This document shows positions 1 to 7,138 of a stretch of 64,000 bases of DNA, piece after piece. Numbering within the stretch: position 1 is the first letter of the stretch; each line of letters opens with the position of its first letter. The DNA comes from an uncultured Christensenellaceae bacterium. Lineage in GTDB: Bacteria; Bacillota; Clostridia; Christensenellales; Borkfalkiaceae. The DNA is taken from the NCBI GenBank assembly GCA_910587365.1, contig CAJUKJ010000004.1:42891-106890 (forward strand), written 5' to 3'. The position numbers and the translations under genes are program-made. Under the pieces are notes generated by a model that saw only the letters and a list, made by a program, of their open reading frames with translations, ran no database searches and was not told the origin of the DNA.

Positions 1-125
1 AATTGCCAATCAAGACACAAACAAATTTCCAATCAAGCTAAGCGTTCCGCTTAACCAATGTATCTTAATTGCCAATCAAGACACAAACAAATTTCCAATC
101 AAGCTAAGCGTTCCGCTTAACTAAT
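1..125. repeat. Tandem direct repeat, 66-bp period
   Basis: Bases 1-55 recur almost exactly at 67-121, one substitution apart, so the period is 66 bp. Each unit contains CCAATCAAG-type runs and ends in GTATCTTAATT. The same GTATCTTAATT core with AATCAA runs is present in a 68-bp tandem repeat at 46128-46243 and once near 62550. The copy continues past the left window edge, so the true copy number is unknown. Confidence 0.85.
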
Positions 126-151
126 TTAAACAGATATATCTTAATTACAAT

Positions 152-349
152 ATGCCTATACTTCAATACGTTTGTAAAAACTGTAAAAAGAGCTTTGAGG
201 AGCTTGTTAAAAAATACGACGAACCCGTAACTTGTCCCGTCTGCGGCAAACCCGCCGAAAGATGCTATTGCGGGGAAATGTATTCCTCAACGGGGAAACC
301 CGTAAAAAAGTGCAGCGGACATTGCAGTACCTGCGGCGGCTGCAAGTAA
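152..349 (+). CDS. FmdB-type zinc-ribbon protein
   Basis: A 65-residue protein beginning with MPILQYVCKNC and carrying paired CxxC motifs (C8-x2-C11 and C28-x2-C31). This is the signature of the FmdB/CxxC_CXXC_SSSS zinc-ribbon family, small proteins often annotated as putative regulators. The family match is seen directly and the role is unknown. A further cysteine-rich tail (residues 38-64) adds several Cys. There is no clear Shine-Dalgarno before the ATG. The leader is the end of the 66-bp tandem repeat. The gene is followed by a strong hairpin terminator at 368-399. Confidence 0.8.
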   Translation: MPILQYVCKNCKKSFEELVKKYDEPVTCPVCGKPAERCYCGEMYSSTGKPVKKCSGHCSTCGGCK

Positions 350-367
350 GCGTTGGCAAAAAAACAG

Positions 368-399
368 ACACCCTGGCGGGTATTTACCCGCCAGGGTGT
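368..399. terminator. Bidirectional terminator after the FmdB gene
   Basis: A perfect stem ACACCCTGGCGGG / CCCGCCAGGGTGT with a TATTTA loop is followed by AATTTTTTAT on the plus strand. It lies between convergent genes (152-349 plus and 406-852 minus), so it can serve both. Confidence 0.85.
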
Positions 400-405
400 A
401 ATTTT

Positions 406-852
406 TTATATTTCGCCGTCTTCGTCGCCGTTATCCTCTTCAAATAACTCTATGGCCTGCATTAACGTATTCGCCCTGCCGGTTTCAAGATATTCCACTA
501 TGAACATCAAATCATCCCAATACTTTTTGTCAATAAATTCCCCGTATCTGTATTCGAGCATTTTCTCCCTTGCTTCCGCTTCGATAAGCTTTTTCCCCCT
601 GTCGCCGCGCTTGATTTCCCTGTACTTATTTGCAAATTTAAGGAAAATGCCGACTTCGGGGGCGGTAAAATCTTCCAGCCCGCGCACCCTATCCCACCAA
701 CATTGCGCATTCTCTTTCAATTGCTGAACCGCTTCCTCTTGATTGTCATAATAAAAGTGAATAAATTCTATTTCTTCCTTTTCAACATACAATTGGCGCA
801 AAATCGACGCTATTTCGTATGAATTCATAAACTTCGGAAATTCATCTGACAT
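406..852 (-). CDS. Hypothetical acidic protein
   Basis: I do not recognise the family. The open frame extends to 897, but AGGAGG at 860-865 precedes tandem ATG codons at 855 and 852. The 852 start has the better 7-nt spacing and gives about 148 residues. The protein is predicted to be soluble and alpha-helical, with a Trp pair (CWWDR) in the middle, many charged residues, and an acidic C-terminal tail (EEDNGDEDGEI). It has no signal peptide or membrane segment. It is monocistronic and convergent with the FmdB gene. Its upstream region carries the large hairpin at 912-1027. Confidence 0.7.
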   Translation of the reverse strand: MSDEFPKFMNSYEIASILRQLYVEKEEIEFIHFYYDNQEEAVQQLKENAQCWWDRVRGLEDFTAPEVGIFLKFANKYREIKRGDRGKKLIEAEAREKMLEYRYGEFIDKKYWDDLMFIVEYLETGRANTLMQAIELFEEDNGDEDGEI

Positions 853-911
853 CATTATACCTCCTAAAAAAATAAAGTGTGCTTCAACGAAGCACACCCG
901 ATATGCGCTTC

Positions 912-1027
912 ATTGACCCATAAAAAGTATGAATATAAAACACTCACCGACTTTTTAAAACGCATACCTACAAGATTATGCGTCGGTTAATGTTTTCTAT
1001 TCTTTTATTCTTTTTATGGGCGTCAAT
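912..1027. repeat. Long imperfect hairpin (116 nt)
   Basis: The outer arms ATTGAC (912-917) and GTCAAT (1022-1027), then CCCATAAAAAG (917-927) and CTTTTTATGGG (1010-1020), then GAATA/TATTC, AAAACA/TGTTTT and ACCGAC/GTCGGT (946-951 and 982-987) can pair. An internal stem is CGCATA/TATGCG (961-966 and 977-982). It sits between divergently transcribed genes. It could be a MITE-like element or a structured RNA. No matching copy was found elsewhere in the window. Confidence 0.6.
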
Positions 1028-1139
1028 TTAATTTTAACACACGTTATTTAAAATTTCAAGTCAATACGGTAGACTTTAAGCAAGTTTTTTGTATATAATA
1101 CTAATAATTAAAATAGACAAATAGAGCAAACTAAACTTT

Positions 1140-2213
1140 ATGAACATTCTTACTTACGTCGAAAACAAGAAAGAAAGCTTTGAAAAAAGCCCGTTCAACC
1201 GCGTTGACGCGGTTATACTGTGCTGGCTTTCATACTATACCTACCCCGATTACCTTAAAGGCAAAAAGAGCGTTGCCCTAAAAGATTTCGATAAGTACGG
1301 TCTGTTGCCCGACAAACAGATGTATGCGGAAGCGTTCAATCCGAGAGGCAGTAAAAAGCTTTTTAAGCTTTTGGAAAAGAGTCCGAGGTTTTGCAATATT
1401 AAATTCTGCGACTACCGCGACGAACGCGACGAGGCGCAGGAAAAGCAGTTTGCGGCGATATGTATAAGGATAATGAAGCACAAGTACTTTGTGGCGTTCC
1501 GCGGAACCGACCCGTCGTTTACGGGCTGGAAGGAAGATTTTAATTTGGCGTGCTGCTATCCCATCCCCTCGCAGGCAACCGCAGCTGAATACCTGAGTGC
1601 GGAAATGGAAAAATTCCCGGACAGACAATTTTATGTCGGCGGACACTCCAAAGGCGGAAACGTAGCGGTATATGCCGCGGTTAACGTAGATAAAAGCTTG
1701 CAGGAAAGAATTTTAAACGTTTACAACTTCGACGGTCCCGGCTTTTTAAACGACGTTTACATTGAAGACGGTTACGAAAATATTGCCGACAAAATAATTA
1801 AGATAGTTCCGCAGTCATCGTTCGTGGGAATGCTGTTGGAAACGCGCGACTGCTATTCGATTATAAAGAGCCGTAACCTTAGCATTTTACAGCACGACCC
1901 CTTTTCCTGGAACATAAAGGACGACGATTACTGCTATTTAAATGACAGGTCGAAATTTTCGATAAGGCTTGAAAGGGCAATAAATAAATGGCTTGAAGAA
2001 ATTCCCATAAACGAGCGGGCGCGTATGATAAAAATGGTTTACGGGGCTTTGACTACTTTGGGTATGCGCGACTTCAACGAATTTGTGCGCACCCTTTACA
2101 AGCAGATACCCGCGCTGTATAAGCGGTATAAAAATCTTGAACCCGACGACCGCGTTTTCTTCGACGAAAAGATAACAAGGCTTAAACAGCTTTTCGACAA
2201 CAAACAAAATTAG
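1140..2213 (+). CDS. Mbeg1-like (DUF2974) alpha/beta hydrolase
   Basis: A 357-residue protein with the Mbeg1-like/DUF2974 architecture common in gut Clostridia. It has an N-terminal SYYTYPDY segment, FRGTDPSFTGWKEDF in the middle, and the nucleophile elbow GGHSKGGN (GxSxG) at about residues 167-174. The elbow and the FRGTD strand resemble class 3 lipases, so esterase or lipase activity is likely, with an unknown substrate. There is no signal peptide, so it is predicted cytoplasmic. No good Shine-Dalgarno precedes the ATG. A TATAAT at 1094-1099 is the likely -10. A perfect hairpin terminator follows at 2228-2262. Confidence 0.8.
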   Translation: MNILTYVENKKESFEKSPFNRVDAVILCWLSYYTYPDYLKGKKSVALKDFDKYGLLPDKQMYAEAFNPRGSKKLFKLLEKSPRFCNIKFCDYRDERDEAQEKQFAAICIRIMKHKYFVAFRGTDPSFTGWKEDFNLACCYPIPSQATAAEYLSAEMEKFPDRQFYVGGHSKGGNVAVYAAVNVDKSLQERILNVYNFDGPGFLNDVYIEDGYENIADKIIKIVPQSSFVGMLLETRDCYSIIKSRNLSILQHDPFSWNIKDDDYCYLNDRSKFSIRLERAINKWLEEIPINERARMIKMVYGALTTLGMRDFNEFVRTLYKQIPALYKRYKNLEPDDRVFFDEKITRLKQLFDNKQN

Positions 2214-2227
2214 TACCTCATTAAATA

Positions 2228-2262
2228 AAATGGCGTTGCGGCTTGAAGCCGCAACGCCATTT
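2228..2262. terminator. Bidirectional terminator
   Basis: The stem AAATGGCGTTGCGGCT / AGCCGCAACGCCATTT is followed by TATTTTCTG. It lies between the convergent hydrolase (ends 2213) and the minus-strand lipoprotein gene (ends 2261), and overlaps the latter's stop codon region. Confidence 0.85.
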
Positions 2263-2668
2263 ATTTTCTGTTACCGTCCTTACCGTAAAGGATTGTATCG
2301 CTTTGTATATACCGCGCTTCGCCGTTAAGCGTGTAGGCAATCCTCGCACAGTAATAGCATTCCTCTTTGACCTCGGCAAGTATACTTGTTTTATTTTCCT
2401 TGCCTAAGCTTATTGACACAGTATCCACTTCCGCCATTCGGGCAACGTCGTTGGTATATTCGTGCGACGAATAAAGCGTTAACGTTACGGGGAAAGCAGT
2501 GCTTCCCAACGAAAACTCTTTCTGCGCGACCGCAGTAATGCTTCCGTCGCCGTTACCCTTCATTCTTACGGATAAAAACACGAAGGCGTTTCCTCCGCCG
2601 CACGAGGCTGCAAACATACAGCAAGCCGAAAGCATTAAACAGCATAAAACCGCAAAAAGCTTTTTCAT
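2261..2668 (-). CDS. Small secreted lipoprotein
   Basis: A 135-residue protein starting MKKLFAVLCCLMLSACC, with a lipobox-like AASC and then GGG. It is therefore likely a lipoprotein anchored on the outer face of the membrane. The open frame runs further upstream (to 2881), but only in the shadow of the XRE gene. The ATG at 2668 overlaps that gene's stop by 4 bp (ATGA), so the two are translationally coupled. The mature part is beta-rich, with phrases such as FPVTLTLYSS and YYCARIAYTLNG that suggest an immunoglobulin-like fold. I do not recognise the family. Confidence 0.75.
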   Translation of the reverse strand: MKKLFAVLCCLMLSACCMFAASCGGGNAFVFLSVRMKGNGDGSITAVAQKEFSLGSTAFPVTLTLYSSHEYTNDVARMAEVDTVSISLGKENKTSILAEVKEECYYCARIAYTLNGEARYIQSDTILYGKDGNRK

Positions 2669-3141
2669 TTTTTTCTGCCCCTCAATAAAAATATAAACAA
2701 CGCCGCCAATACCGCAATGAAAAGCGCGAGGAATACCGAAAGAATTATCATCGGCGTATTGCTTGGGATGGACACTATCCACACGGTCGCGCTTGTGTCG
2801 TATGCTGCGTCCTTGACCGCATAGACTATTGTAATTATTAACCCGACGAGCGCGGCAAGCGCGCACGCGCCTATTGCGCAAAGCGATAAAAGCTTTTTTC
2901 CGCCAACGGGCTTTTCTTGTTGCGCACTTTCTTCCGCGTTAGATACGGGGGTCTGCAAAAGCTCGTTTGCGCCTATCCCGAACGCACGGCAGATATTTGT
3001 TATCTGTGCGAACGACGGCGTGCTTTTGCCCGCCTCCCACCGCGATACCGTCTGACGGGAAACGTTTAAAAAATCTGCAAATTCCTGCTGGGACATATTG
3101 CTTTCGTTCCTCAGCATTATAAGTTTTTCACGGATATTCAT
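2665..3141 (-). CDS. XRE-family regulator with C-terminal membrane segments
   Basis: A 158-residue protein. Residues 1-60 are a Cro/C1-type helix-turn-helix (MSQQEFADFLNVSRQTVSRWE). Two hydrophobic segments follow at about residues 83-105 and 123-146, so the regulator is probably membrane-tethered. An alternative TTG start at 3177 is in frame, but that stretch is occupied by the promoter itself (TTGACA/TATACT), so the ATG at 3141 was chosen. No Shine-Dalgarno exists and the -10 ends 7 nt before the ATG, which predicts a leaderless mRNA. It is cotranscribed with the lipoprotein at 2261-2668, which may be its partner or sensor (inference). Confidence 0.85.
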   Translation of the reverse strand: MNIREKLIMLRNESNMSQQEFADFLNVSRQTVSRWEAGKSTPSFAQITNICRAFGIGANELLQTPVSNAEESAQQEKPVGGKKLLSLCAIGACALAALVGLIITIVYAVKDAAYDTSATVWIVSIPSNTPMIILSVFLALFIAVLAALFIFLLRGRKK

Positions 3142-3177
3142 TATAAGAAGTATAGCATTAAACGATATTTTTGTCAA
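3142..3177 (-). promoter_or_regulatory. Promoter of the XRE gene, leaderless geometry
   Basis: On the minus strand, TTGACA (3172-3177), a 17-nt spacer and TATACT (3149-3154) end 7 nt before the ATG at 3141. The transcription start is therefore expected at or next to the A of the start codon. Confidence 0.75.
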
Positions 3178-3178
3178 A

Positions 3179-3230
3179 CCCGCCGCCTGCGGGGTTTACG
3201 GTTTTATATTGCAAACCCCGCGGCGGCGGG
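3179..3230. terminator. Hairpin between divergent genes
   Basis: CCCGCCGCCTGCGGGGTTT pairs with AAACCCCGCGGCGGCGGG across a short AT-rich loop. It stands directly upstream of the -35 of the minus-strand XRE gene, and upstream of the plus-strand gene at 3312. It may insulate the two promoters. The plus-strand sequence after it has T and A runs (3237-3255). Confidence 0.55.
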
Positions 3231-3311
3231 CTTTGCTTTGAAAAAAATTTTTTTCTTAATGTATATTATTCATTTCCTGCGTCAATAAATTTTTGCGTAA
3301 GGAGGTCGGAT

Positions 3312-3731
3312 ATGAGGTTTTTGAAGCTGCTTTCGGTATCAATTCTTGCCGGTGCGTTTATTGCCGCTTTGGTAATACTGCCAGCAAAGCTTTGTTTCAG
3401 CGGCGGAGAAAGCTACGTATTCTTCTGCGGCGACAGCTCGAAAAATTGCCGTGAGGTCATAGTTTACCGCAACGCGGCGTTTAAGAAGCTGACGCTTCGC
3501 AATGTTTGCGGGGAAAGCACTGTTTACAGCGAGTTCGACTTAGACGGATACCTTAGTTCGGTCGGCGGCGAGGTAATTTTCGTTGAAGAGCTTTCGGACA
3601 GCGTAAACTACTACTGCAAAGCAAACCTGCCTTACTCAGTTATTCTCTACGGCGAGGAAATAAACCTGCACGTCTGCGTAAGAGCCGACAGCGTTAAAGT
3701 AGCTTCGCCGATAATTTTCGGCGGGTACTGA
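3312..3731 (+). CDS. Hypothetical secreted Cys-rich protein
   Basis: A 139-residue protein whose ATG at 3312 is preceded by GGAGG at 3301-3305. Residues 5-27 form a hydrophobic signal-anchor. The rest carries six Cys spread through short beta-type segments. I do not recognise the family. It lies 48 bp upstream of the SpoIIQ-like gene in the same direction. In many sporulating Clostridia spoIIQ neighbours are sporulation genes such as ywmB and spoIID. A sporulation role is therefore possible, but this rests on position only. Confidence 0.65.
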   Translation: MRFLKLLSVSILAGAFIAALVILPAKLCFSGGESYVFFCGDSSKNCREVIVYRNAAFKKLTLRNVCGESTVYSEFDLDGYLSSVGGEVIFVEELSDSVNYYCKANLPYSVILYGEEINLHVCVRADSVKVASPIIFGGY

Positions 3732-3779
3732 ATAAAATTTAAAACCGCTGTCAATATCAAAATTGTAAGGAGTTAAATT

Positions 3780-4451
3780 ATGAAAGAAGAAAACAAAAAA
3801 AACAAAAAGAAAATTTTACTGACCTACCTGATTCTTGCAGCGTGTCTGCTTGTAATCGCAGCCGTTACCGTGACGGTAGTCCTTACGGTAACACGCAAAC
3901 CTGCCGACAACATTATCGACAGTAATCAGCCCGGCGGCGATAAGGACGACGATAAGAACCCTGGCGGCAACACGGGGGATGACGACGACAATAATGGCGA
4001 CGATGACAATAAAGACGACCAGCCCACCCTTTCCCCCGATAAGTTTGTATTGCCCGTAGCTTCGGCGACGGTAAGCACAAAATACGATTTCGTTTACGAC
4101 GAAACGCTTGACCGCTACTGCGTGCATCAGGGTATGGACTTTGCGGGCAAAGCGGGCGACAGCGTTAGTTCGGTGCTTGACGGAAAGGTAACCAAAATTG
4201 TTTCCGACCATATTCTCGGGGAAAACTACATTACTATTTCCCACGCAAACGGCATTGAAACCACCTACAAGTATATTACCGCAAAGGAAAACCTGAAAGA
4301 AGGCGACACCGTAAAACGCGGGGAAACGATTGGCGTTATTGCAACGGCTGCCGGTATGGAAATGAAACAGGGCGACCACCTGCACTTTGAAATTTCGGTA
4401 AACGGCAAAACCGCCGACCCCGACACCTACCTCGATATTATTGAAAAATAA
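3780..4451 (+). CDS. spoIIQ: SpoIIQ-like membrane LytM (M23) endopeptidase
   Basis: A 223-residue protein with a basic N-terminus, one membrane span (about residues 12-38), a low-complexity Gly/Asp/Asn linker (residues 50-82) and a C-terminal LytM/M23 domain. The zinc ligands look complete: H116 and D120 in HQGMD, and H202 in HLHFE. In Bacillus SpoIIQ the site is degenerate, whereas some clostridial SpoIIQ proteins keep it, so this version may cleave or bind peptidoglycan. In sporulation SpoIIQ connects forespore and mother cell through SpoIIIAH. The name rests on size, single TM and domain. A general M23 peptidase is the alternative. The RBS AAGGAG is well placed. Confidence 0.7.
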   Translation: MKEENKKNKKKILLTYLILAACLLVIAAVTVTVVLTVTRKPADNIIDSNQPGGDKDDDKNPGGNTGDDDDNNGDDDNKDDQPTLSPDKFVLPVASATVSTKYDFVYDETLDRYCVHQGMDFAGKAGDSVSSVLDGKVTKIVSDHILGENYITISHANGIETTYKYITAKENLKEGDTVKRGETIGVIATAAGMEMKQGDHLHFEISVNGKTADPDTYLDIIEK

Positions 4452-4491
4452 CCGAAAATTACCGCTCATAACACCCCTCTCTATTAATTTA

Positions 4492-4528
4492 CTTACCGCC
4501 GAGGCTTTTAATAAGCCTCGGCGGTAAG
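4492..4528 (+). terminator. Terminator of the spoIIQ-like gene
   Basis: The 16-bp stem CTTACCGCCGAGGCTT / AAGCCTCGGCGGTAAG is followed by TCGTTTTATT. The stretch from 4529 to 4735 after it is AT-rich and holds no gene that I can see. Confidence 0.85.
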
Positions 4529-4735
4529 TCGTTTTATTGAAATTTTCAGCCCTTTTTACACTCTTTTTCAAATACGGCGGGTAAAATGTTAAAAAAAGTA
4601 AATTTTTGTTAAATGTGAAAATAATTCGCATAAAAATATTTTGTTAATTGTTAATTAACATAAATTTTACTTATTATCATAAAATAGTGTTAGAAAGTAA
4701 CAAAAATAAAATTTTTAAAATTTTTAAAAATGTTA

Positions 4736-4764
4736 TTGACTAACAAATTTTCAAATGCTATACT
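4736..4764 (+). promoter_or_regulatory. Strong extended -10 promoter of a short transcript
   Basis: TTGACT (4736-4741), a 17-nt spacer, a TG dinucleotide one base upstream of the -10 (extended -10), and TATACT (4759-4764). The predicted start near 4771 gives a transcript ending at the 4911-4940 terminator, about 170 nt. Confidence 0.8.
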
Positions 4765-4817
4765 ACAAATGAAATAAGGAAAGGAACTTGATAAAAATTC
4801 CAGAAGGAGGGTTTATT

Positions 4818-4886
4818 ATGAAATTTGTAAATTGGTTACGCTATATTAACAGTCTGTTATGCCCTAAGAATCAAGAGAGAAGATAA
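4818..4886 (+). CDS. 22-residue peptide in its own transcription unit
   Basis: The ORF encodes a 22-residue peptide (MKFVNWLRYINSLL, then CPKNQERR). It has a strong GAAGGAGGG Shine-Dalgarno at 4802-4810, a near-consensus promoter 50 nt upstream and a 13-bp hairpin terminator 25 nt after the stop. The first 14 residues can form an amphipathic or hydrophobic helix with one Cys, followed by a basic, polar tail. I do not recognise it. SpoVM-like membrane peptide, type I toxin and signalling peptide are all possible. No export partner gene is adjacent. It is too short for standard gene finders. Confidence 0.55.
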   Translation: MKFVNWLRYINSLLCPKNQERR

Positions 4887-4910
4887 ATTAAAAATTAACG
4901 AATGAAAAGG

Positions 4911-4940
4911 TCGTGCGCCGTTCTTTTGAACGGCGCACGA
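4911..4940. terminator. Bidirectional terminator
   Basis: The 13-bp stem TCGTGCGCCGTTC / GAACGGCGCACGA with a TTTT loop is followed by TTTTTATTT. It ends the short 4771-4940 transcript and, from the other side, the pdxR-type gene. Confidence 0.9.
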
Positions 4941-4943
4941 TTT

Positions 4944-6290
4944 TTATTTAAGTTTAATTGAGGCAATCTGTTCCGCCGTCACGCCCGAATAATTTATAAC
5001 CGCACATTTCTCCCTTATATTTGCGGGTGCAAGCGCGTAGTCGGAAAGGCATTTGACGTTTATTCCGTTTTCGGCGGCGCGAGCCTTAATATACCCATCC
5101 GACGGCGCATCGGGAAAAACCGCAAGAAGATGCAGACCGCTTCCGTTGTCGTCCACCTCACAGGCAATGCCGAGTGTTGCAGCCTTTTCAAGAACTGCTT
5201 GACGAACCGTCCTGTAATGGTTTTTAAGCCTTGAAATGTGCCGCTCGAAAAATCCGCCGTCAAGCATTGCCGCAAGCGTTTTCTGCTCGAACAGCGGAAC
5301 AACGCAAGCCGAATGACCGAAAAGGGATAAATACCTTTCGTAGAGCGCGGGCGGCAACACCATATACCCCATACGCATTGATGGCGCAAGGCTTTTTGAA
5401 AAGGTGTTCATATATATTACCCTGTCGGGGCAAAGGTTATAAGCGCATTGCAACGGTTTACCGGAAAGGCGGAATTCGCTGTCGTAGTCGTCCTCGATAA
5501 CGTACTTATCCCCATCGTTTGCCCAACCGATAATTCTCGCACGGCTTGAAGCGGGCGTTACCGCACCCGTGGGGAATTGGTGCGACGGGGAAAAATGCAG
5601 AACGTCTGCCCCGCTTGCCTCAACCCCGCCACAGTCTATACCGCTTTCGGTAACGTTTATAAACGCGCACTGCGCGCCGTTCAAGCGGTAGCTTTGCGAA
5701 ATTTTACCGTAACCGGGGTTTTCAACCGCAAACACCTTATCGCGCCCCAAAAGCTGGACTATTACGCCGTAAAGATATTCGGCACCCGCACCGATTACAA
5801 CGTATCTCGGGTCAACGTCGATAGCGCGGGCGCGGTAAAGGTAACTTGCTATCGCCCTCTTCAATTCCCTGTCTCCGTCGCAGGGTACCCGTTCCAACAA
5901 ATGCTCGCCGCAGTCGGAAAGCACCCTGCGCATAAGCTTTGCCCATACCGAAAAGGGGAAAAGCCCTGTTGCCGTACCTTTAACCAAATCGATTTCAAAC
6001 TTTTTCTCACATTCGGGCTGTTCGGGCGGGAGCGTGCGCTTACCGTAGAAATCGAAGCTGGCGTCCGCCACGAAGTATCCGCTGCGTTCCTGCGAATAAA
6101 CGTACCCTTCGGCAAGTAGCTGGTCATATGCCGTTTGCACCGTTATGACGCTTACGGAAAGATTTTCCGCAAGGGCGCGCTTTGAAGGCAGCTTATCCCC
6201 CCTTTTGAGTTTGCCGTTTAAAATGTCGTCGCGTATGTACGAGTACAAAGAATAATATTTATTTTTTCCTTTAAGATTATAAGTCAACAT
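4944..6290 (-). CDS. pdxR: MocR/PdxR-family regulator (GntR HTH plus aminotransferase fold)
   Basis: About 448 residues. The N-terminal GntR winged helix has LPSKRALAENLSVSVITVQTAY, and a fold-type I aminotransferase-like domain follows (IEDDYDSEF and TFSKSLAPSMRMGY, the latter with the PLP lysine). MocR proteins of this kind sense PLP and control vitamin B6 genes. The divergent neighbours are an ECF S component and a pyridoxal kinase, which supports PdxR. The open frame extends to 6344, but that extension (MPVRF...) lies in an intergenic repeat related to 48336-48410. The ATG at 6290 is therefore preferred. No good Shine-Dalgarno was seen for either start. Confidence 0.85.
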   Translation of the reverse strand: MLTYNLKGKNKYYSLYSYIRDDILNGKLKRGDKLPSKRALAENLSVSVITVQTAYDQLLAEGYVYSQERSGYFVADASFDFYGKRTLPPEQPECEKKFEIDLVKGTATGLFPFSVWAKLMRRVLSDCGEHLLERVPCDGDRELKRAIASYLYRARAIDVDPRYVVIGAGAEYLYGVIVQLLGRDKVFAVENPGYGKISQSYRLNGAQCAFINVTESGIDCGGVEASGADVLHFSPSHQFPTGAVTPASSRARIIGWANDGDKYVIEDDYDSEFRLSGKPLQCAYNLCPDRVIYMNTFSKSLAPSMRMGYMVLPPALYERYLSLFGHSACVVPLFEQKTLAAMLDGGFFERHISRLKNHYRTVRQAVLEKAATLGIACEVDDNGSGLHLLAVFPDAPSDGYIKARAAENGINVKCLSDYALAPANIREKCAVINYSGVTAEQIASIKLK

Positions 6291-6300
6291 AATATCAAAT

Positions 6301-6372
6301 TTACCAAACCGCAGAAGTACCGACAAGACGAAGCGAACGGGCATTTGCGGGGGGAGTTTTCAATGAAGTAAA
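6301..6372. repeat. Intergenic repeat, copy related to 48336-48410
   Basis: TTACCAAACCGCAG, CGAACGGGCATTT and GGGAGTTTTCA occur here in the same order and spacing as TTACCAAACCGCAG, CGAACGAGCATTT and GGGAGTTTACA at 48336-48400. Both copies lie just upstream of a minus-strand gene start. Confidence 0.6.
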
Positions 6373-6396
6373 ATACCCGCACGAGATGCGGTTTAC

Positions 6397-6454
6397 TGGT
6401 ATTATAAATATTTATTAAATTGGATATTTTAATAATACCACAAATAGGTATAAT
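6397..6454 (+). promoter_or_regulatory. Probable PdxR operator and promoter
   Basis: TGGTATTAT (6397-6405) and its inverted copy ATAATACCA (6432-6440) are followed by a third half-site, AGGTATAATA (6446-6455), which overlaps a TATAAT -10 (6449-6454). Paired and repeated half-sites between a MocR gene and its targets are typical of this family. No good -35 is seen, consistent with an activator-dependent promoter for the ECF gene. Confidence 0.65.
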
Positions 6455-6487
6455 AGTCAATAGAAAATTAAATTCCGCGAGAATGAT

Positions 6488-7135
6488 ATGAAAAACAAAA
6501 AGGCGTTTTTTACAACCAAATGGATTACTTATACCGCGATGCTGACCGCGCTTGTAATTGCAACCTGCGCCATACCACCCGTTTACATACCGGGGCTTAC
6601 GGGCGGCGTATACTGGTGCGACTGTATTATAATTATTGCCGCATTCCTTTTAGACCCCGTGGCTTCGTTAGTAGTCGGAGGCGTGGGAACGCTGTTTTAC
6701 GATATGGTGTTCGGCAATGCCGTAATGGCACCCGTTTCACTGCTGATACACGGTTTGCAGGCTGCGGTAATTTCCGTACTTTTGCATTTCGCTTTCCCTA
6801 AAAAGTTTAAAAAGCTTGAACCCGTATGGGCGGGTATTTCCGCCGTCGTCGGCGCGCTTGTTGTAATAGGCGGGTATTTCCTTTACTACTGGACAATTGC
6901 ACCCCTGATGTTCCCCGACAAGTCCTACGGTCTGACATACGCCGCAGTGAGAATTCCGAGAAACATTATACAGGAGATTATAGGAATTGCCATTGCAATG
7001 GTTATCTGCTACGCCACTACCTTTAAACAGCAGCTTGCAAAAAGCCATCTTCTGCCTGACTTTAAGGGCGAGGTTTTACAAAAACAAAATGCGCCGACAA
7101 CGAATACGCAAGGCGCAATAGAAGAGGAGAATTAA
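6488..7135 (+). CDS. ECF transporter S component, probably for vitamin B6
   Basis: A 215-residue integral membrane protein with about five or six membrane segments and the N-terminal pattern TYTAMLTALVIATCAIP typical of ECF S components. GGVYWCDCIIIIAAFLLDPVASLVVGG fits the substrate-binding loop and helix region. It is followed 3 bp later by pyridoxal kinase and is divergent from a PdxR-type regulator, so pyridoxine or pyridoxal uptake is the likely role (inference from context). It would need EcfA, EcfA' and EcfT supplied from elsewhere, since none are in this window. The C-terminal tail is hydrophilic. The Shine-Dalgarno is weak. Confidence 0.85.
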   Translation: MKNKKAFFTTKWITYTAMLTALVIATCAIPPVYIPGLTGGVYWCDCIIIIAAFLLDPVASLVVGGVGTLFYDMVFGNAVMAPVSLLIHGLQAAVISVLLHFAFPKKFKKLEPVWAGISAVVGALVVIGGYFLYYWTIAPLMFPDKSYGLTYAAVRIPRNIIQEIIGIAIAMVICYATTFKQQLAKSHLLPDFKGEVLQKQNAPTTNTQGAIEEEN

Positions 7136-7138
7136 ATT

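Noticed and set aside
1..125. Possible CRISPR array
   Set aside because: Units are 66 bp with identical spacers and no short palindromic repeat; there are only two copies and no cas gene. A plain tandem repeat.
2669..2881. N-terminal extension of the small lipoprotein
   Set aside because: It lies inside the XRE gene in another frame; the signal peptide starts at 2668 with a 4-bp overlap.
3816..4631. 271-codon minus-strand frame opposite the spoIIQ-like gene
   Set aside because: It covers the Asp/Gly-rich linker of the sense gene and a terminator hairpin, with Val/Ile-rich low-complexity translation; a shadow.
5577..6119. 180-codon plus-strand frame opposite pdxR
   Set aside because: It is fully antisense to a clear regulator domain, without SD or family resemblance; a GC-rich shadow frame.
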